Shown here: one piece after another, positions 27,442 through 37,097 of the stretch
How the letters are laid out: the number at the start of each line of letters is the position of its first letter
Position numbering within the stretch: the stretch's first letter is position 1
Assembly: GCF_965278975.1 (NCBI RefSeq)
Contig: NZ_OZ257126.1
Span: 4,526,001 to 4,590,000, forward strand
Reading direction: 5' to 3'
DNA: 64,000 bases
Source: Ferrovibrio sp965278975
GTDB lineage: Bacteria; Pseudomonadota; Alphaproteobacteria; Ferrovibrionales; Ferrovibrionaceae
Made by a program: the position numbers and the translations under genes
Notes under the pieces: model-generated
Seen by the model: only the letters and a program-made list of their open reading frames with translations
Databases searched by the model: none
What the model was told of the DNA's origin: nothing

Positions 27442-28671
27442 ATGAACCGCGTGTTCTATGGCTGGATCGTGGTGGCGGCGGCCTTTGCCGTGATGTTCGT
27501 CGGTTTCGGCGCCGCCTATTCCTTCCCGGCTTTCTTCGAACCGTTGCGGCGTGAATTCGACGCCAGCCGCGCCACCGTGTCGCTGGTGTTTTCGCTCGCC
27601 GCCTTCCTGTATTTCGCGCTCGGCGCCATCAGCGGCCCGCTGGCCGACCGGCTCGGGCCGCGCCCGGTGATCGGCTTCGGCCTGGCCGCGGTTGCCGCCG
27701 GCATGATCGCAGCCAGCTTCGCCGACAGCCTGCTGACGGTGCTGATCGCCTATTCCATCGGCATGGGTATTGGCGTCGGCTTCTCCTATGTGCCGGCCAT
27801 CGCCACGGTGCAGCATTGGTTCGTCGCCAAGCGCGGCCAGGCCTCCGGCCTTGCCGTGATGGGCATCGGCTTAGGGACAGTGGTGATGCCGCCGGTGGCG
27901 GCTTTGCTGATCGACAGCCTGTCCTGGCGCCAGGCCTATCTGGTGCTCGGCATCGCCGCCGCCCTGCTCGGCGCCCTGGCGGTGGTGGCGTTGCGGCCCA
28001 ACCCGGCCAGCATGGGCCTGCGCCCGGATGGCGCCGGTATGCTCCCCGGAGGCCCGGTCCCCACCCAGTCCAGCGGCCCGCCGCCCGGCCTGACCCTGGC
28101 CGAGGCGCTGCGCCACCGGCGGTTCTGGCTGCTGTATCTGGCTTTCGGGCTGAACTGCATCGGCACTTTCGTGCCCTTCGTGCATCTCGCCGCCTATGCC
28201 CAGGACCAGGGCCTATCGCGCGAACAGGGCGTCTGGCTGGTCGGGCTGATCGGCGCCGGCTCGATGCTGGGGCGCTTCCTGCTCGGCCCGGTGGCCGACC
28301 GGGTGGGGCGTGGCCCCGCCTTCGCCGCCGCCATGTTCGGTTCCGGCATCATGCTGGCCACCTGGCCACTGGCGAGCGACTTTATACCGCTGGCGCTGTT
28401 CGCGCTCGGCTTCGGCCTCTGCTATGGCGGCTTTGTCGCCCTCTCCCCGGCGGTGACCGTCGACCTGTTCGGCGCCCGCGCCGCCAGCGCGGTGATCGGC
28501 ACCCTGTATACCAGTGTCGCCTTTTCAACCCTGGTGGGGCCGACCCTGGCCGGCGCCGCCTATGACCGCTTTGGCAGCTACCTCGCCCCGATCCTGGTCT
28601 GCGCCGCCACCTGCGTTATCGGCGCCGGCATCGTCATGCTGATGCCGCGCCAGCGCCTATACAATCCATAG
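27442..28671 (+). CDS. MFS transporter, oxalate:formate antiporter/monocarboxylate-like
   Basis: 409-residue 12-helix carrier. The N-terminus RVFYGWIVVAAAFAVMFVGFGAAYSFPAFFEPLRREFDASR is typical of the OFA/monocarboxylate group. Family motifs GPLADRLGPRPVI (loop 2-3) and the matching VADRVGRGPAF in the second half are present. A short hydrophilic central loop lies at about residues 190-215. The substrate is probably a small carboxylate but cannot be assigned. It starts 18 bases after a palindromic repeat and is followed by the lytic transglycosylase gene. Confidence 0.85.
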   Translation: MNRVFYGWIVVAAAFAVMFVGFGAAYSFPAFFEPLRREFDASRATVSLVFSLAAFLYFALGAISGPLADRLGPRPVIGFGLAAVAAGMIAASFADSLLTVLIAYSIGMGIGVGFSYVPAIATVQHWFVAKRGQASGLAVMGIGLGTVVMPPVAALLIDSLSWRQAYLVLGIAAALLGALAVVALRPNPASMGLRPDGAGMLPGGPVPTQSSGPPPGLTLAEALRHRRFWLLYLAFGLNCIGTFVPFVHLAAYAQDQGLSREQGVWLVGLIGAGSMLGRFLLGPVADRVGRGPAFAAAMFGSGIMLATWPLASDFIPLALFALGFGLCYGGFVALSPAVTVDLFGARAASAVIGTLYTSVAFSTLVGPTLAGAAYDRFGSYLAPILVCAATCVIGAGIVMLMPRQRLYNP

Positions 28672-28724
28672 GTTGTGGAATATAAACTTGCCCACGCGAG
28701 TTTCCTGGGGTATTCCGGCTCGTC

Positions 28725-30581
28725 ATGCCAAGCCAATCGCGACAAATTGTGACCTGGCAGCTTTTGCAGACGGGGGAAATCCGGCGGCGCCTCACGGCCC
28801 GGCTGGGCTTCGGCACCCTGTTGCTGGCTGCGAGCCTGATCCTGGCGGTGCCACCGGCCCAAGCGCAGTCGCTGGCACAGACCGACCTGCCAACCATTCT
28901 CAGCCAGAGCGACAGCGACCGCTATGGCCGCATTTTCGAGTTGCAGGCCGACCTGCGCTTCGCCGAGGCCGACCGCGAACTGAAGCAGATCAAGGACCCG
29001 GTCCTGCGCGGCCACGCCCTGCACCAGCGCTACACCCATCCGACCGGGTATAACGCCGGCTATGGCGAACTGACCAACTGGCTGCGCGACTTCCGCGATC
29101 ATCCCGGCGCCGAGGAAATCTATCGCCTGGCGCTGAAGAAGAAGGGCAAGAAGGACAAGGCACCGCCCAGCCCCACCGGCGTCGATACCGGCGAATTCCC
29201 CAACGATCCCGGCAGCGTCGCCACCACGCGCTCGCGCCCGATTCCGAAGGAACGCGACCCGGCCGCTGCGCATATGATTGCCAAGGCCGAGGCCGAACTC
29301 GGCCAGCTGTTGCGCAAGGACAAGGTCAGCCTGGCCGAAGCGCTGATCAACAAGCCGGAAATCCGCTCGCGCCTGTCCAATTCCGAATTCGACGACTGGC
29401 GCCGCCGCGTTGCCTGGAGCTGGTTCCTGAATGGCGACGATGCCAAGGCGCTGGCCCTGGCCGGCCCCGCCGCGCAGCGTTCGCGCGCCCGCGTGCCGGA
29501 AGCCGACTGGGTGGCCGGCATTGCCGCCTGGCGCATGGGCCGCTACGACAACGCCGCGCATCATTTCGAGAATCTCGCCTTCTCCCAGGTCGCCTCGAAC
29601 TGGGACAAGGCCGCCGGTGCCTGGTGGGGCGCGCGCGTCATGCTGCGGCTGCGCCAGCCGGCGGAAGCCATGCGCCTGCTGCAAGTGGCGGCGACGCAGG
29701 AACGCACCTTCTATGGCCTGCTGGCACTGAACCAGCTGGGCCAGGAAATGCCCTTCTCCTGGGCGCCGGCACCGCTGGTGGCGGAAGATGCCGGCAAGCT
29801 GGCGCAGATGCCGGCGATCCGCCGCGCCCTGGCGCTGAACGAAATCGGTGAAGCCGTGCGTGCCGACCGCGAAATCGCCCGCGTGTTTTCGCAAGCCTCC
29901 GATCCGCTGGCCTTCGCCCTGCTCGGCCTCGCCGGCCGGCTGCAAACCCCGGCCTCGGCGATGAAGATCGGCCTGGCCTGGCGCAGCGTGAAGGGCGATG
30001 CCTACGACAATGCTATGTATCCGCTGCCGCCCTGGGAGCCGGAAGGGGGCTTCGCGCTCGACCGCGCGCTGATCTTCGCCTTCATGCGCCAGGAAAGCGC
30101 CTTCAATCCGCGTGCCTCCTCCACCGCTGGCGCGGCCGGCCTGATGCAGCTGATGCCGCGCACGGCGGGCTATGTCGCCGGCGACCATACGCTGCGGCTC
30201 AAGAACAGCCGCCACCGCCTGCTGGCGCCGGAATACAATATCGAACTCGGCCAGCGCTATTTGCAGCATCTGCTGGAAATGCCGATGATCCGGGGCAACC
30301 TGTTCTATCTTGCCGCCGCCTACAATGCCGGCCCGGGCAATCTGCAAAAGTGGCTGCGCGAAGGCCGCCAGGAAGACCCGCTGCTGTTCATCGAAAGCAT
30401 CCCGCTTTCGGAAACACGCCTGTTCGTGCAGCGCGTGCTGACCAACCACTGGATTTACCGCGCCCGCATCGGCCAGCCGCATGACAGTCTTTCTTCCACC
30501 GTTACCGGTGATTGGCCGCTCTACCGCGCCCATGACCGCGCGTCCGACTCCGATCTGCGGACGGCGGAAAAGAAACCCTGA
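28725..30581 (+). CDS. lytic transglycosylase (Slt family)
   Basis: Periplasmic peptidoglycan lyase cleaving MurNAc-GlcNAc bonds with 1,6-anhydro products. 618 residues. The signal peptide lies behind a basic N-terminus (LLLAASLILAVPPAQAQ, about residues 30-48). A long alpha-superhelical region (about 60-430) precedes the catalytic SLT domain. The catalytic glutamate is E457 in MRQESAFNPRASSTAGAAG, followed by LMQLMPRTAGYVA and the YNAGPGNLQKWL motif. Followed at 15 bases by the membrane PAS gene. Confidence 0.93.
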   Translation: MPSQSRQIVTWQLLQTGEIRRRLTARLGFGTLLLAASLILAVPPAQAQSLAQTDLPTILSQSDSDRYGRIFELQADLRFAEADRELKQIKDPVLRGHALHQRYTHPTGYNAGYGELTNWLRDFRDHPGAEEIYRLALKKKGKKDKAPPSPTGVDTGEFPNDPGSVATTRSRPIPKERDPAAAHMIAKAEAELGQLLRKDKVSLAEALINKPEIRSRLSNSEFDDWRRRVAWSWFLNGDDAKALALAGPAAQRSRARVPEADWVAGIAAWRMGRYDNAAHHFENLAFSQVASNWDKAAGAWWGARVMLRLRQPAEAMRLLQVAATQERTFYGLLALNQLGQEMPFSWAPAPLVAEDAGKLAQMPAIRRALALNEIGEAVRADREIARVFSQASDPLAFALLGLAGRLQTPASAMKIGLAWRSVKGDAYDNAMYPLPPWEPEGGFALDRALIFAFMRQESAFNPRASSTAGAAGLMQLMPRTAGYVAGDHTLRLKNSRHRLLAPEYNIELGQRYLQHLLEMPMIRGNLFYLAAAYNAGPGNLQKWLREGRQEDPLLFIESIPLSETRLFVQRVLTNHWIYRARIGQPHDSLSSTVTGDWPLYRAHDRASDSDLRTAEKKP

Positions 30582-30596
30582 CCCCCGGGTAGCGGC

Positions 30597-31565
30597 ATGG
30601 CCATCGCGCTGAATGCCACCCTCGCCGAGCGCCGCCTCGCCCTGCAATGCCTGGTCGTGGTCTGCGTGCTGATGACGCTGGGCAGCTGCTACGGCCTGTT
30701 CGTTGCCGGGCCGGCCGGCCTGCTGTCGCCGTTTGAATGGCTCACCATCCCGCCGATGCTGCTCACCGGCCTGGTAATGCTGGGCCTGCTGCTGTGGCGC
30801 GGCACCATCTGGCTTGAACGCATCGCCTTCGGCCTCTCGATCTGGATTTCCATCTACATCGCCGGCAATGTCGCCAATGCGCTGTTCCTGACCAAGGATG
30901 GCGACAAGGTGTTCATCCATATGGGCTGGGCGATTCCGGTCTACCTGTTCATGTTCGCGGTGAATGAACGCAAGCGCGCGCTCTGGCTTTCCGGCCTCAC
31001 CGCCGGCAGCATCCTGATCAGCGTCGGCACCTATCTGGCCGAACATGCCGCCGCCGGTTCGTCGCAGCTCGATGCCATGGTGAGCTGGAGCCTGGCGCAA
31101 TTGGCGGCGCTGGCGCTGATTGCCGGCGTGTCGCATTTCCGCGAACTCTATGCCATCGAGAATGCCGCCGCCGCAGCCCTCGCCGATAGCAACAGCCGCA
31201 TCTCGGCCCTGGCCGAGCGTTTGAGCGAAAGCGAAGCCCGCGCGCGGCGCCTGATCGACCTGGCCCCCGATGTACCCGGCCTGCTCGATGACACCGCCTG
31301 CGTGATCGAGATCGGGCCGAATTGCCGCGACATCTGGGGCATGGAGCGCGAGGCGATCATCGGCCGGCCATTGGCCTCGCTGTTCTCCGCCACCGACCAG
31401 CTTGTGGTGACCGCGCGGCTGGATGCGGCACGCGGCGGCGCGCCACGCCGCATGCAGCCCGGCCAGGTGCGCCATGCCAACGGCCAGGAGAAGCCGGTGC
31501 TGTGGTCGGTGATCTGGTCGCCGGTGGCGAGCCAGTATTACCTCTGGGCCCAACCGGCTGAGTAA
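30597..31565 (+). CDS. membrane protein with six TM helices and a terminal PAS domain, no output domain
   Basis: 322 residues. About six transmembrane helices occupy residues 17-180. A short helical linker (about 185-215) joins them to one PAS domain (about 216-318) containing CVIEIGPNCRDIWGMEREAIIGRPLASLF. The protein stops right after the PAS domain; no kinase, GGDEF, EAL or HTH is encoded downstream in frame. The ATG at 30597 is 15 bases after the transglycosylase gene, so they may be co-transcribed. It could be a sensor acting through protein contact, or a truncated sensory protein. Confidence 0.75.
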   Translation: MAIALNATLAERRLALQCLVVVCVLMTLGSCYGLFVAGPAGLLSPFEWLTIPPMLLTGLVMLGLLLWRGTIWLERIAFGLSIWISIYIAGNVANALFLTKDGDKVFIHMGWAIPVYLFMFAVNERKRALWLSGLTAGSILISVGTYLAEHAAAGSSQLDAMVSWSLAQLAALALIAGVSHFRELYAIENAAAAALADSNSRISALAERLSESEARARRLIDLAPDVPGLLDDTACVIEIGPNCRDIWGMEREAIIGRPLASLFSATDQLVVTARLDAARGGAPRRMQPGQVRHANGQEKPVLWSVIWSPVASQYYLWAQPAE

Positions 31566-31680
31566 AGCCTGGCCGGCTGAGTAAACCTCCGGTTCCTCAC
31601 CAGAATTTAATTCGCCACCCTCTGGCCTTAACTGCCGCCGCCGCCCATATTTAGAGTCGTTCAAAAGCAAGGAGCGACGC

Positions 31681-33468
31681 ATGGCATCCGCGGCCCAGGC
31701 GAAAAAGCTCGGCAAACTGCCGAACTGGAATCTCGACGACCTCTATCCGGGCCGTGACTCAAAGCCGTTCAACGCCGCCATGGCCAATGCCGCCAAGACC
31801 GCCGAGGCGCTGGAAAAGCGCGGCAAGGGCCGCATTGCCGCGATGGGCGGCGACGAACTCGCCGGGCTGATCCAGGATTATGAGAAACTTCAGGACACCA
31901 TCGGGCGCATCTACGCCTATGGCTCGCTGAGCTATGCTGCCGACATGGCCGACCCGCAAGTGGCGCGCTTCTACCAGGATATCCAGGAGAAGCTGAACGC
32001 TGTCACCACCCGCCTGCTGTTCGTCGGCCTGGAACTGAACAAGCTGGATGACGCGGTGCTGGAGGCAAAATTCGCGCAGTCGAAGAAGCTGAAGCATTAC
32101 AAGCCGTGGCTCGATGACCTGCGGCTCTACCGCCCGTATCAGCTTGCCGACGAGATCGAGCAGTTGCTGCATGAGAAGCGCGTTTCCGGTGCTGCTGCCT
32201 GGAACCGGCTGTTCGACGAGACCATGGCCGGCCTGCGCTTCAAGCTCGGCGCCGAAGAACTCACCGCCGAACAGACGCTGCATCTGCTGTCCGACACCGA
32301 TCCGACTAAGCGCCGTCAGGCCGCCAAGGCGCTGGCCAAGGTGTTCAAGCAGAATATCCGCCTCTTTGCCCTGGTCACCAATACGCTGGTGAAGGACAAG
32401 GAGATCGAAGACCGCTGGCGCAAATATCCGCTCCCTGAGTCCTCGCGGCATCTGTCCAACTGCGTCGAGCCGGAAGTGGTGAATGCCCTGACCGACGCCG
32501 TGACCGCGAGCTATCCCGGCCTGTCGCATCGCTATTACGCGCTGAAGGCCAAATGGATGGGCAAGCGCCAGCTCGACTGGTGGGACCGCAACGCGCCACT
32601 GCCTGAGGACAAGGACCGCCTGATCCCCTGGGAGGAAGCGCGCGACATCGTGCTCGGCGCCTATGGCCGCTTCTCGCCGAAGCTGGCCGAACTCGGCAAG
32701 CGGTTCTTCGACAATAACTGGATCGACGCCCCGGCGCGGCCGGGCAAGGCATCGGGCGCCTTCGCGCATCCCACCGTGCCGAGCGCGCATCCCTATCTGC
32801 TGGTGAATTATCTCGGCCGCACCCGCGACGTGATGACCCTGGCGCATGAACTCGGCCATGGCGTGCACCAGTTGCTTGCCGCCGAACAAGGCCCGCTGAT
32901 GGCCGATACGCCGTTGACGCTGGCCGAAACCGCCAGCGTTTTCGGCGAACAGCTTACCTTCCGCGCCCTGCTGGCGCAGGCCAAGCCGAAGCAGCGCAAG
33001 CTGATGCTGGCCTCCAAGGTGGAGGACATGCTGAACACCGTGGTGCGCCAGACCGCCTTCTACAAATTCGAGCAGCGCGTGCACAACGCGCGGCGCGAAG
33101 GCGAACTGACGCCGGATGCACTGGGCGATATCTGGCTCGGCGTGCAGCGCGAAAGCCTCGGCCCGGCGCTGAAATTCGATGCCGATTACAGCACCTTCTG
33201 GTGCTACATCCCGCATTTCGTCCATTCGCCCTTCTATGTCTACGCCTATGCCTTCGGCGATTGCCTGGTGAACGCGCTCTATGCCCGCTACCAGGATGCC
33301 GAGAAGGGTTTCCAGGACAAATACTTCGCCATGCTCAAGGCCGGCGGCAGCAAGCGCCACAAGGAATTGCTGGCGCCCTTCGGCCTCGATGCTTCCGATC
33401 CCGCCTTCTGGTCCAAGGGCCTGGGCGTGATTGGCGGCTTCATCGATGAGCTTGAAGCCCTTGGCTGA
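31681..33468 (+). CDS. M3 family oligoendopeptidase (PepF type)
   Basis: Cytosolic zinc oligopeptidase of 595 residues, the family size. The metal site is HELGH with H389, E390 and H393, and the third ligand E416 in TLAETASVFGE 27 residues later. A long helical N-terminal domain precedes it. AAGGAG lies upstream of the ATG. It is followed by the AarF-like gene at a 5-base gap. A role in peptide turnover is inferred from the family. Confidence 0.95.
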   Translation: MASAAQAKKLGKLPNWNLDDLYPGRDSKPFNAAMANAAKTAEALEKRGKGRIAAMGGDELAGLIQDYEKLQDTIGRIYAYGSLSYAADMADPQVARFYQDIQEKLNAVTTRLLFVGLELNKLDDAVLEAKFAQSKKLKHYKPWLDDLRLYRPYQLADEIEQLLHEKRVSGAAAWNRLFDETMAGLRFKLGAEELTAEQTLHLLSDTDPTKRRQAAKALAKVFKQNIRLFALVTNTLVKDKEIEDRWRKYPLPESSRHLSNCVEPEVVNALTDAVTASYPGLSHRYYALKAKWMGKRQLDWWDRNAPLPEDKDRLIPWEEARDIVLGAYGRFSPKLAELGKRFFDNNWIDAPARPGKASGAFAHPTVPSAHPYLLVNYLGRTRDVMTLAHELGHGVHQLLAAEQGPLMADTPLTLAETASVFGEQLTFRALLAQAKPKQRKLMLASKVEDMLNTVVRQTAFYKFEQRVHNARREGELTPDALGDIWLGVQRESLGPALKFDADYSTFWCYIPHFVHSPFYVYAYAFGDCLVNALYARYQDAEKGFQDKYFAMLKAGGSKRHKELLAPFGLDASDPAFWSKGLGVIGGFIDELEALG

Positions 33469-33473
33469 ATCAA

Positions 33474-34814
33474 ATGGCTGAGGAAGACACTGCCTTAGGC
33501 CGCGCCCGGCGCTATGCCCGGGTCGGCGCCTCGGTGGGCAGCCTGGCCGCCAAGCTGGGTGCTGAGCGCGTACTCGGCGTCAAGCTCGACCGCTCCAAGC
33601 ATGCAGCCGATCTGCGTAACGCACTTGGCGGCCTTAAGGGGCCGCTGATGAAGGTGGCGCAGATCATGTCCACCATTCCCGATGCGCTGCCGAAAGAGTA
33701 TGTGCAGGAGTTGACCCAACTTCAGGCCAATGCGCCGGCCATGGGCCCGGCTTTCGTGAAGCGCCGCATGGTTTCCGAACTCGGCCCCGACTGGCAGGCG
33801 AAATTCACCCGCTTCGATCTCCAGGCCGCCGCTGCCGCCTCGCTCGGCCAGGTGCATCGCGCGGCGACAAAGCAGCAGGGCGACCTGGCCGTGAAGCTGC
33901 AATACCCCGACATGGCTTCCGCCGTGGAAGCCGATCTGCGGCAGTTGAAGCTGATCTTCGCCATCTATGGCCGCATCGACCCGGCCATCGACACGCGCCA
34001 TATCCATGCCGAGATCGCCGACCGGCTGCGCGAGGAACTGGATTACCAGCGCGAGGCCAGCCACATGCGGCTCTATTCAGCGATGCTGAAAGACGAACCG
34101 CAGGTGCATGTACCGGAAGTCGTGAAGCCCTTGAGCACCGGCCGGCTGCTGACCATGAACTGGCTGGAAGGCAAGCCACTACTGACCTACAAGGACGCGC
34201 CGCAGGAAACCCGCGACACCATCGCCTATAACCTGTTCCGCGCCTGGTATGTGCCGTTCTACCGCTGCGGCGTGATCCATGGCGATCCGCATCTGGGCAA
34301 TTACACGGTGCGCGACGATCTCGGCATCAACCTGCTCGATTTCGGCTGCGTGCGCATCTTCCCCTCGCGTTTCGTCGGCGGCGTGATCGACCTCTACCGC
34401 GCCATCGCAACGCAGAACCGCGCCCTGGCAGTGCATGCCTACGAGACCTGGGGCTTCTCTGGCTTGAGCAACGAGGTGATCGACACGCTCAACCTCTGGG
34501 CCGAATTCGTCTACGCGCCGCTGCTGGAAGACCGCCCGCGTCGCATCCAGGAAATGGAAGAGAGCGGCGTCTATGGCCGCGAAGTGGCCGAGAAGGTGCA
34601 TGCGGAACTGAAGAAGCTGGGCGGTGTGACGCCGCCGCGCGAATTCGTGTTCATGGACCGCGCCGCCATCGGCCTGGGCGGCGTGTTCCTGCACCTGAAG
34701 GCGGCGATCAACTGGCACCGCCTGTTCCACGACCTGATCGAAGGCTTCGACACCAAGGCGCTGGAAAAACGCCAGCAGGCGGCACTCAAAGCCGCCGGGC
34801 TGGAACCCCAGTAA
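33474..34814 (+). CDS. ABC1/AarF (UbiB/COQ8) family kinase-like protein
   Basis: Atypical protein-kinase-like family needed for ubiquinone metabolism in many bacteria and mitochondria. 446 residues. The N-terminal KxGQ motif is altered to KVAQ at residues 60-63. The Ala-rich nucleotide loop AAAAASLGQVHRA is at about 118-130, and the candidate phosphate-binding Lys is K141 (AVKLQYP). The catalytic loop VIHGDPHLGNY and the DFG equivalent LLDFGCVRIFP are present. No clear TM anchor is seen at the C-terminus. It lies 5 bases after the peptidase gene. Confidence 0.88.
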   Translation: MAEEDTALGRARRYARVGASVGSLAAKLGAERVLGVKLDRSKHAADLRNALGGLKGPLMKVAQIMSTIPDALPKEYVQELTQLQANAPAMGPAFVKRRMVSELGPDWQAKFTRFDLQAAAAASLGQVHRAATKQQGDLAVKLQYPDMASAVEADLRQLKLIFAIYGRIDPAIDTRHIHAEIADRLREELDYQREASHMRLYSAMLKDEPQVHVPEVVKPLSTGRLLTMNWLEGKPLLTYKDAPQETRDTIAYNLFRAWYVPFYRCGVIHGDPHLGNYTVRDDLGINLLDFGCVRIFPSRFVGGVIDLYRAIATQNRALAVHAYETWGFSGLSNEVIDTLNLWAEFVYAPLLEDRPRRIQEMEESGVYGREVAEKVHAELKKLGGVTPPREFVFMDRAAIGLGGVFLHLKAAINWHRLFHDLIEGFDTKALEKRQQAALKAAGLEPQ

Positions 34815-34864
34815 GGCCCAAGCTTTCCGGTTGACGGCGGGCGTATCCGCGCGACAATCGCCCC

Positions 34865-35569
34865 ATGATCGGCGGCATCTCCGCATATCAGCCGGCGGCC
34901 TATGCCCCGGCTGCTGCCTTCACGGCCCCGACCAATCCGGGCGGCGCTGCTGCCGCGCCTGCTGCCGCTGCTGTGAGTACGCAGCCAAGTTTCAGCAGCG
35001 GACGGCCCCTAGCATCAGGCGGCACCTTACTCGCCGCGCAGCAGGAAGCGCCCTCGGGCAGCAATGGCCAGGCGCAATCGGCGGACCAGCTATCTGAAGA
35101 ACAGAAGGCCCAGGTGGCGAAGCTGAAGGCCATCGACGCCAAGGTGCGGGCGCATGAGCGGGCGCACGCCGCCGTGGGCGGGCAATATGCCGGCGCGCCG
35201 TCCTACAGCTACACGCGCGGCCCCGATGGCCAGATGTATGCCACCAGCGGCGAAGTGAGCATCGACATTTCCGCCGAGAACGACCCGGAAGCGACGTTGC
35301 AGAAGGCGGCCCAGGTGGCAGCCGCCGCCCTCGCCCCGGCCGACCCATCGGGTGCCGACCGCGCCGTGGCCGCCGCCGCCCAGGCTTTGCGGCTGGAAGC
35401 CCTGGCGCAGATCCGCGCCGAGAAAAAAGCCGAGCAGGAAGCCCAGCAGGCACCCCCGGCCGGCGAATCACCTTCAGGCCGTGCCTCCGCCGCCTATGCC
35501 GCCCTGAACGGCCTGTTCGCCCAGGCGGCCCAGCGAGGCGGCGGCGCCCTGATCAACGCCTCGGCCTAA
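34865..35569 (+). CDS. SprA-related putative metalloprotease
   Basis: 234 residues. The first 75 or so are Ala/Pro-rich and low complexity. The conserved domain starts at KVRAHERAHAAVGGQYAGAPSYSYTRGPDG and includes a HExxH zinc motif (H97, E98, H101), followed by YATSGEVSID. It ends in an Ala-rich helical tail. The family (PF12118-like) is found in many Gram-negatives, with a proposed catabolite-repression or peptidase role that is not firmly established. No signal peptide is evident. Confidence 0.78.
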   Translation: MIGGISAYQPAAYAPAAAFTAPTNPGGAAAAPAAAAVSTQPSFSSGRPLASGGTLLAAQQEAPSGSNGQAQSADQLSEEQKAQVAKLKAIDAKVRAHERAHAAVGGQYAGAPSYSYTRGPDGQMYATSGEVSIDISAENDPEATLQKAAQVAAAALAPADPSGADRAVAAAAQALRLEALAQIRAEKKAEQEAQQAPPAGESPSGRASAAYAALNGLFAQAAQRGGGALINASA

Positions 35570-35694
35570 GTCCTCCCGCACCCGCGAAGGGTTGTGGAAC
35601 GGGGGGGTAAAAGCGTAATATCCGGGCGGAAAACGGCCCGCCCCAATGCTGGCCATCAACACCGCTCGCAGCAACACTAGAGGGAAGCACGCCG

Positions 35695-35835
35695 ATGGCC
35701 GAGGAACACAAGCTTGGCACCATGGATATCAGCCAGCATAAGGCCGCCTATGGCGGCTTCATGAAGGTCACCACATGGTCCTGCATCGCCATCGCCATCA
35801 CGCTGGCGCTGATGGCAAAATTCCTGGTGCACTAA
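35695..35835 (+). CDS. aa3-type cytochrome c oxidase subunit IV
   Basis: 46-residue protein, read as MAEEHKLGTMDISQHKAAYG followed by a short linker and one transmembrane helix (CIAIAITLALMAKFLVH). This is the bacterial subunit IV of aa3 oxidase, a single-helix accessory subunit in the inner membrane. Despite its tiny size, the start with preceding AGAGGGAA and the conserved pattern (D-I-S-x-H-K-x-x-Y-x-G-F) make it convincing. It lies directly upstream of pntAA, a frequent alphaproteobacterial arrangement. The main oxidase subunits are elsewhere. Confidence 0.9.
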   Translation: MAEEHKLGTMDISQHKAAYGGFMKVTTWSCIAIAITLALMAKFLVH

Positions 35836-35943
35836 GGTTTCCGAACAGCGGCGCCCCAGGGCGCCGTTGTCTTATCCAAGGTCATTTCGTTCGTACAAAG
35901 TCGATCGCGCCGGGCAGCCTGCGCGTTCAGGGAGCGATAAGCT

Positions 35944-37095
35944 ATGAAGATAGCGATTCCGAAGGAGCGCCGTCCGGGTGAACGGCGCGCCGCCGCCTCG
36001 CCGGACACGGTGAAGAAGTTTGCCCAGCTCGGCGCCGAGGTGGTGGTGGAAACCGGCACCGGCGCCGGCGCCGATATCCCCGACAGCCACTTCGCCGAAG
36101 CCGGCGCCAAGATCGCGCCCGACGCCAAGAGCGCGCTCGGCGATGCCGACATGGTGCTGAAGGTGCAGCGGCCGATGACAGCCGCAGAGGGCAATGACGA
36201 ACTGGCGCTGATGAAGAAAGGCGCCATCCTGGTCGCCGGCCTGGGCGCCTTGCAGCAGCGCGAGCAGGTGAAAGCCTATGCCGCCGCCGGCATCGACGCC
36301 TATGCCATGGAGCTGATGCCGCGCATCACCCGCGCGCAGTCGATGGACATCCTGTCCTCGCAATCCAATCTCGCCGGCTACAAGTCGGTGCTGGATGCGG
36401 CCGCCGTGTTCGGCCGCGCCTTCCCAATGATGATGACCTCGGCTGGCACCATCGCGCCGGCCCGCGTCTTCATCATGGGCGTCGGCGTTGCCGGCTTGCA
36501 GGCGATTGCCACCGCCAAGCGCCTCGGCGCCGTGGTCTCGGCGACCGACGTGCGCCCGGCGACCAAGGAGCAGGTGGAATCGCTCGGCGGCAAGTTCGTC
36601 TGGGTCGATGACGAGGAAGCCCGCGCTTCGCAGACCTCCGGCGGCTATGCCAAGGAGATGTCGGCGGAATACAAGGCCAAGCAGGCCGCCCTGATCGCCG
36701 AGACGGTGAAGAAGCAGGATATCATCATCACCACGGCGCTGATCCCCGGCCGCCCGGCCCCCGTGCTGGTGACCGAGGAGATGGTCAAGAGCATGAAGCC
36801 CGGCTCGGTGATCATCGATCTGGCGGTGGAAGCCGGCGGCAATTGCCCGCTGTCGAAGCCGGACCAGATCGTCGATGTCGGCGGCGTCAAGATCGTCGGC
36901 CACACCAACTATCCCAGCCGCGTGCCGGTGGATGCCTCCAACCTGTTCTCGAAGAATCTGTGGAATTTCCTCTCGCCCCATTGGGACAAGGAAAGCAAGA
37001 GCTTCAAGTTCAAGGCCGATGATGAAACCGTGACCGGCACCTGCGTCACCCGCGACGGCGCCGTGGTACATGCCATGCTGAAAGAGGGGAACTGA
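35944..37095 (+). CDS. pntAA: NAD(P) transhydrogenase alpha subunit, NAD-binding domain I (PntAA)
   Basis: Hydrophilic NAD(H)-binding subunit of the proton-translocating transhydrogenase, which uses the proton gradient to reduce NADP+ with NADH. 383 residues. The N-terminal lobe starts KIAIPKERRPGERR. The Rossmann loop is GVGVAGLQAIATAKRLGA near residues 179-196, and the RQD-like loop sits around residues 110-135. The alpha subunit is split from its membrane part, as in Rhodospirillum. It is followed by pntAB with 2 bases between. Confidence 0.96.
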   Translation: MKIAIPKERRPGERRAAASPDTVKKFAQLGAEVVVETGTGAGADIPDSHFAEAGAKIAPDAKSALGDADMVLKVQRPMTAAEGNDELALMKKGAILVAGLGALQQREQVKAYAAAGIDAYAMELMPRITRAQSMDILSSQSNLAGYKSVLDAAAVFGRAFPMMMTSAGTIAPARVFIMGVGVAGLQAIATAKRLGAVVSATDVRPATKEQVESLGGKFVWVDDEEARASQTSGGYAKEMSAEYKAKQAALIAETVKKQDIIITTALIPGRPAPVLVTEEMVKSMKPGSVIIDLAVEAGGNCPLSKPDQIVDVGGVKIVGHTNYPSRVPVDASNLFSKNLWNFLSPHWDKESKSFKFKADDETVTGTCVTRDGAVVHAMLKEGN

Positions 37096-37097
37096 TC

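Noticed and set aside
28578..31715. 1045-residue minus-strand frame opposite the transglycosylase and PAS genes
   Set aside because: It spans three real plus-strand genes and shows no domain; an artefact of GC-rich third positions.
32375..32752. 125-residue Cys/Arg-rich minus-strand frame within pepF
   Set aside because: Antisense shadow of the conserved peptidase gene; no start signal.
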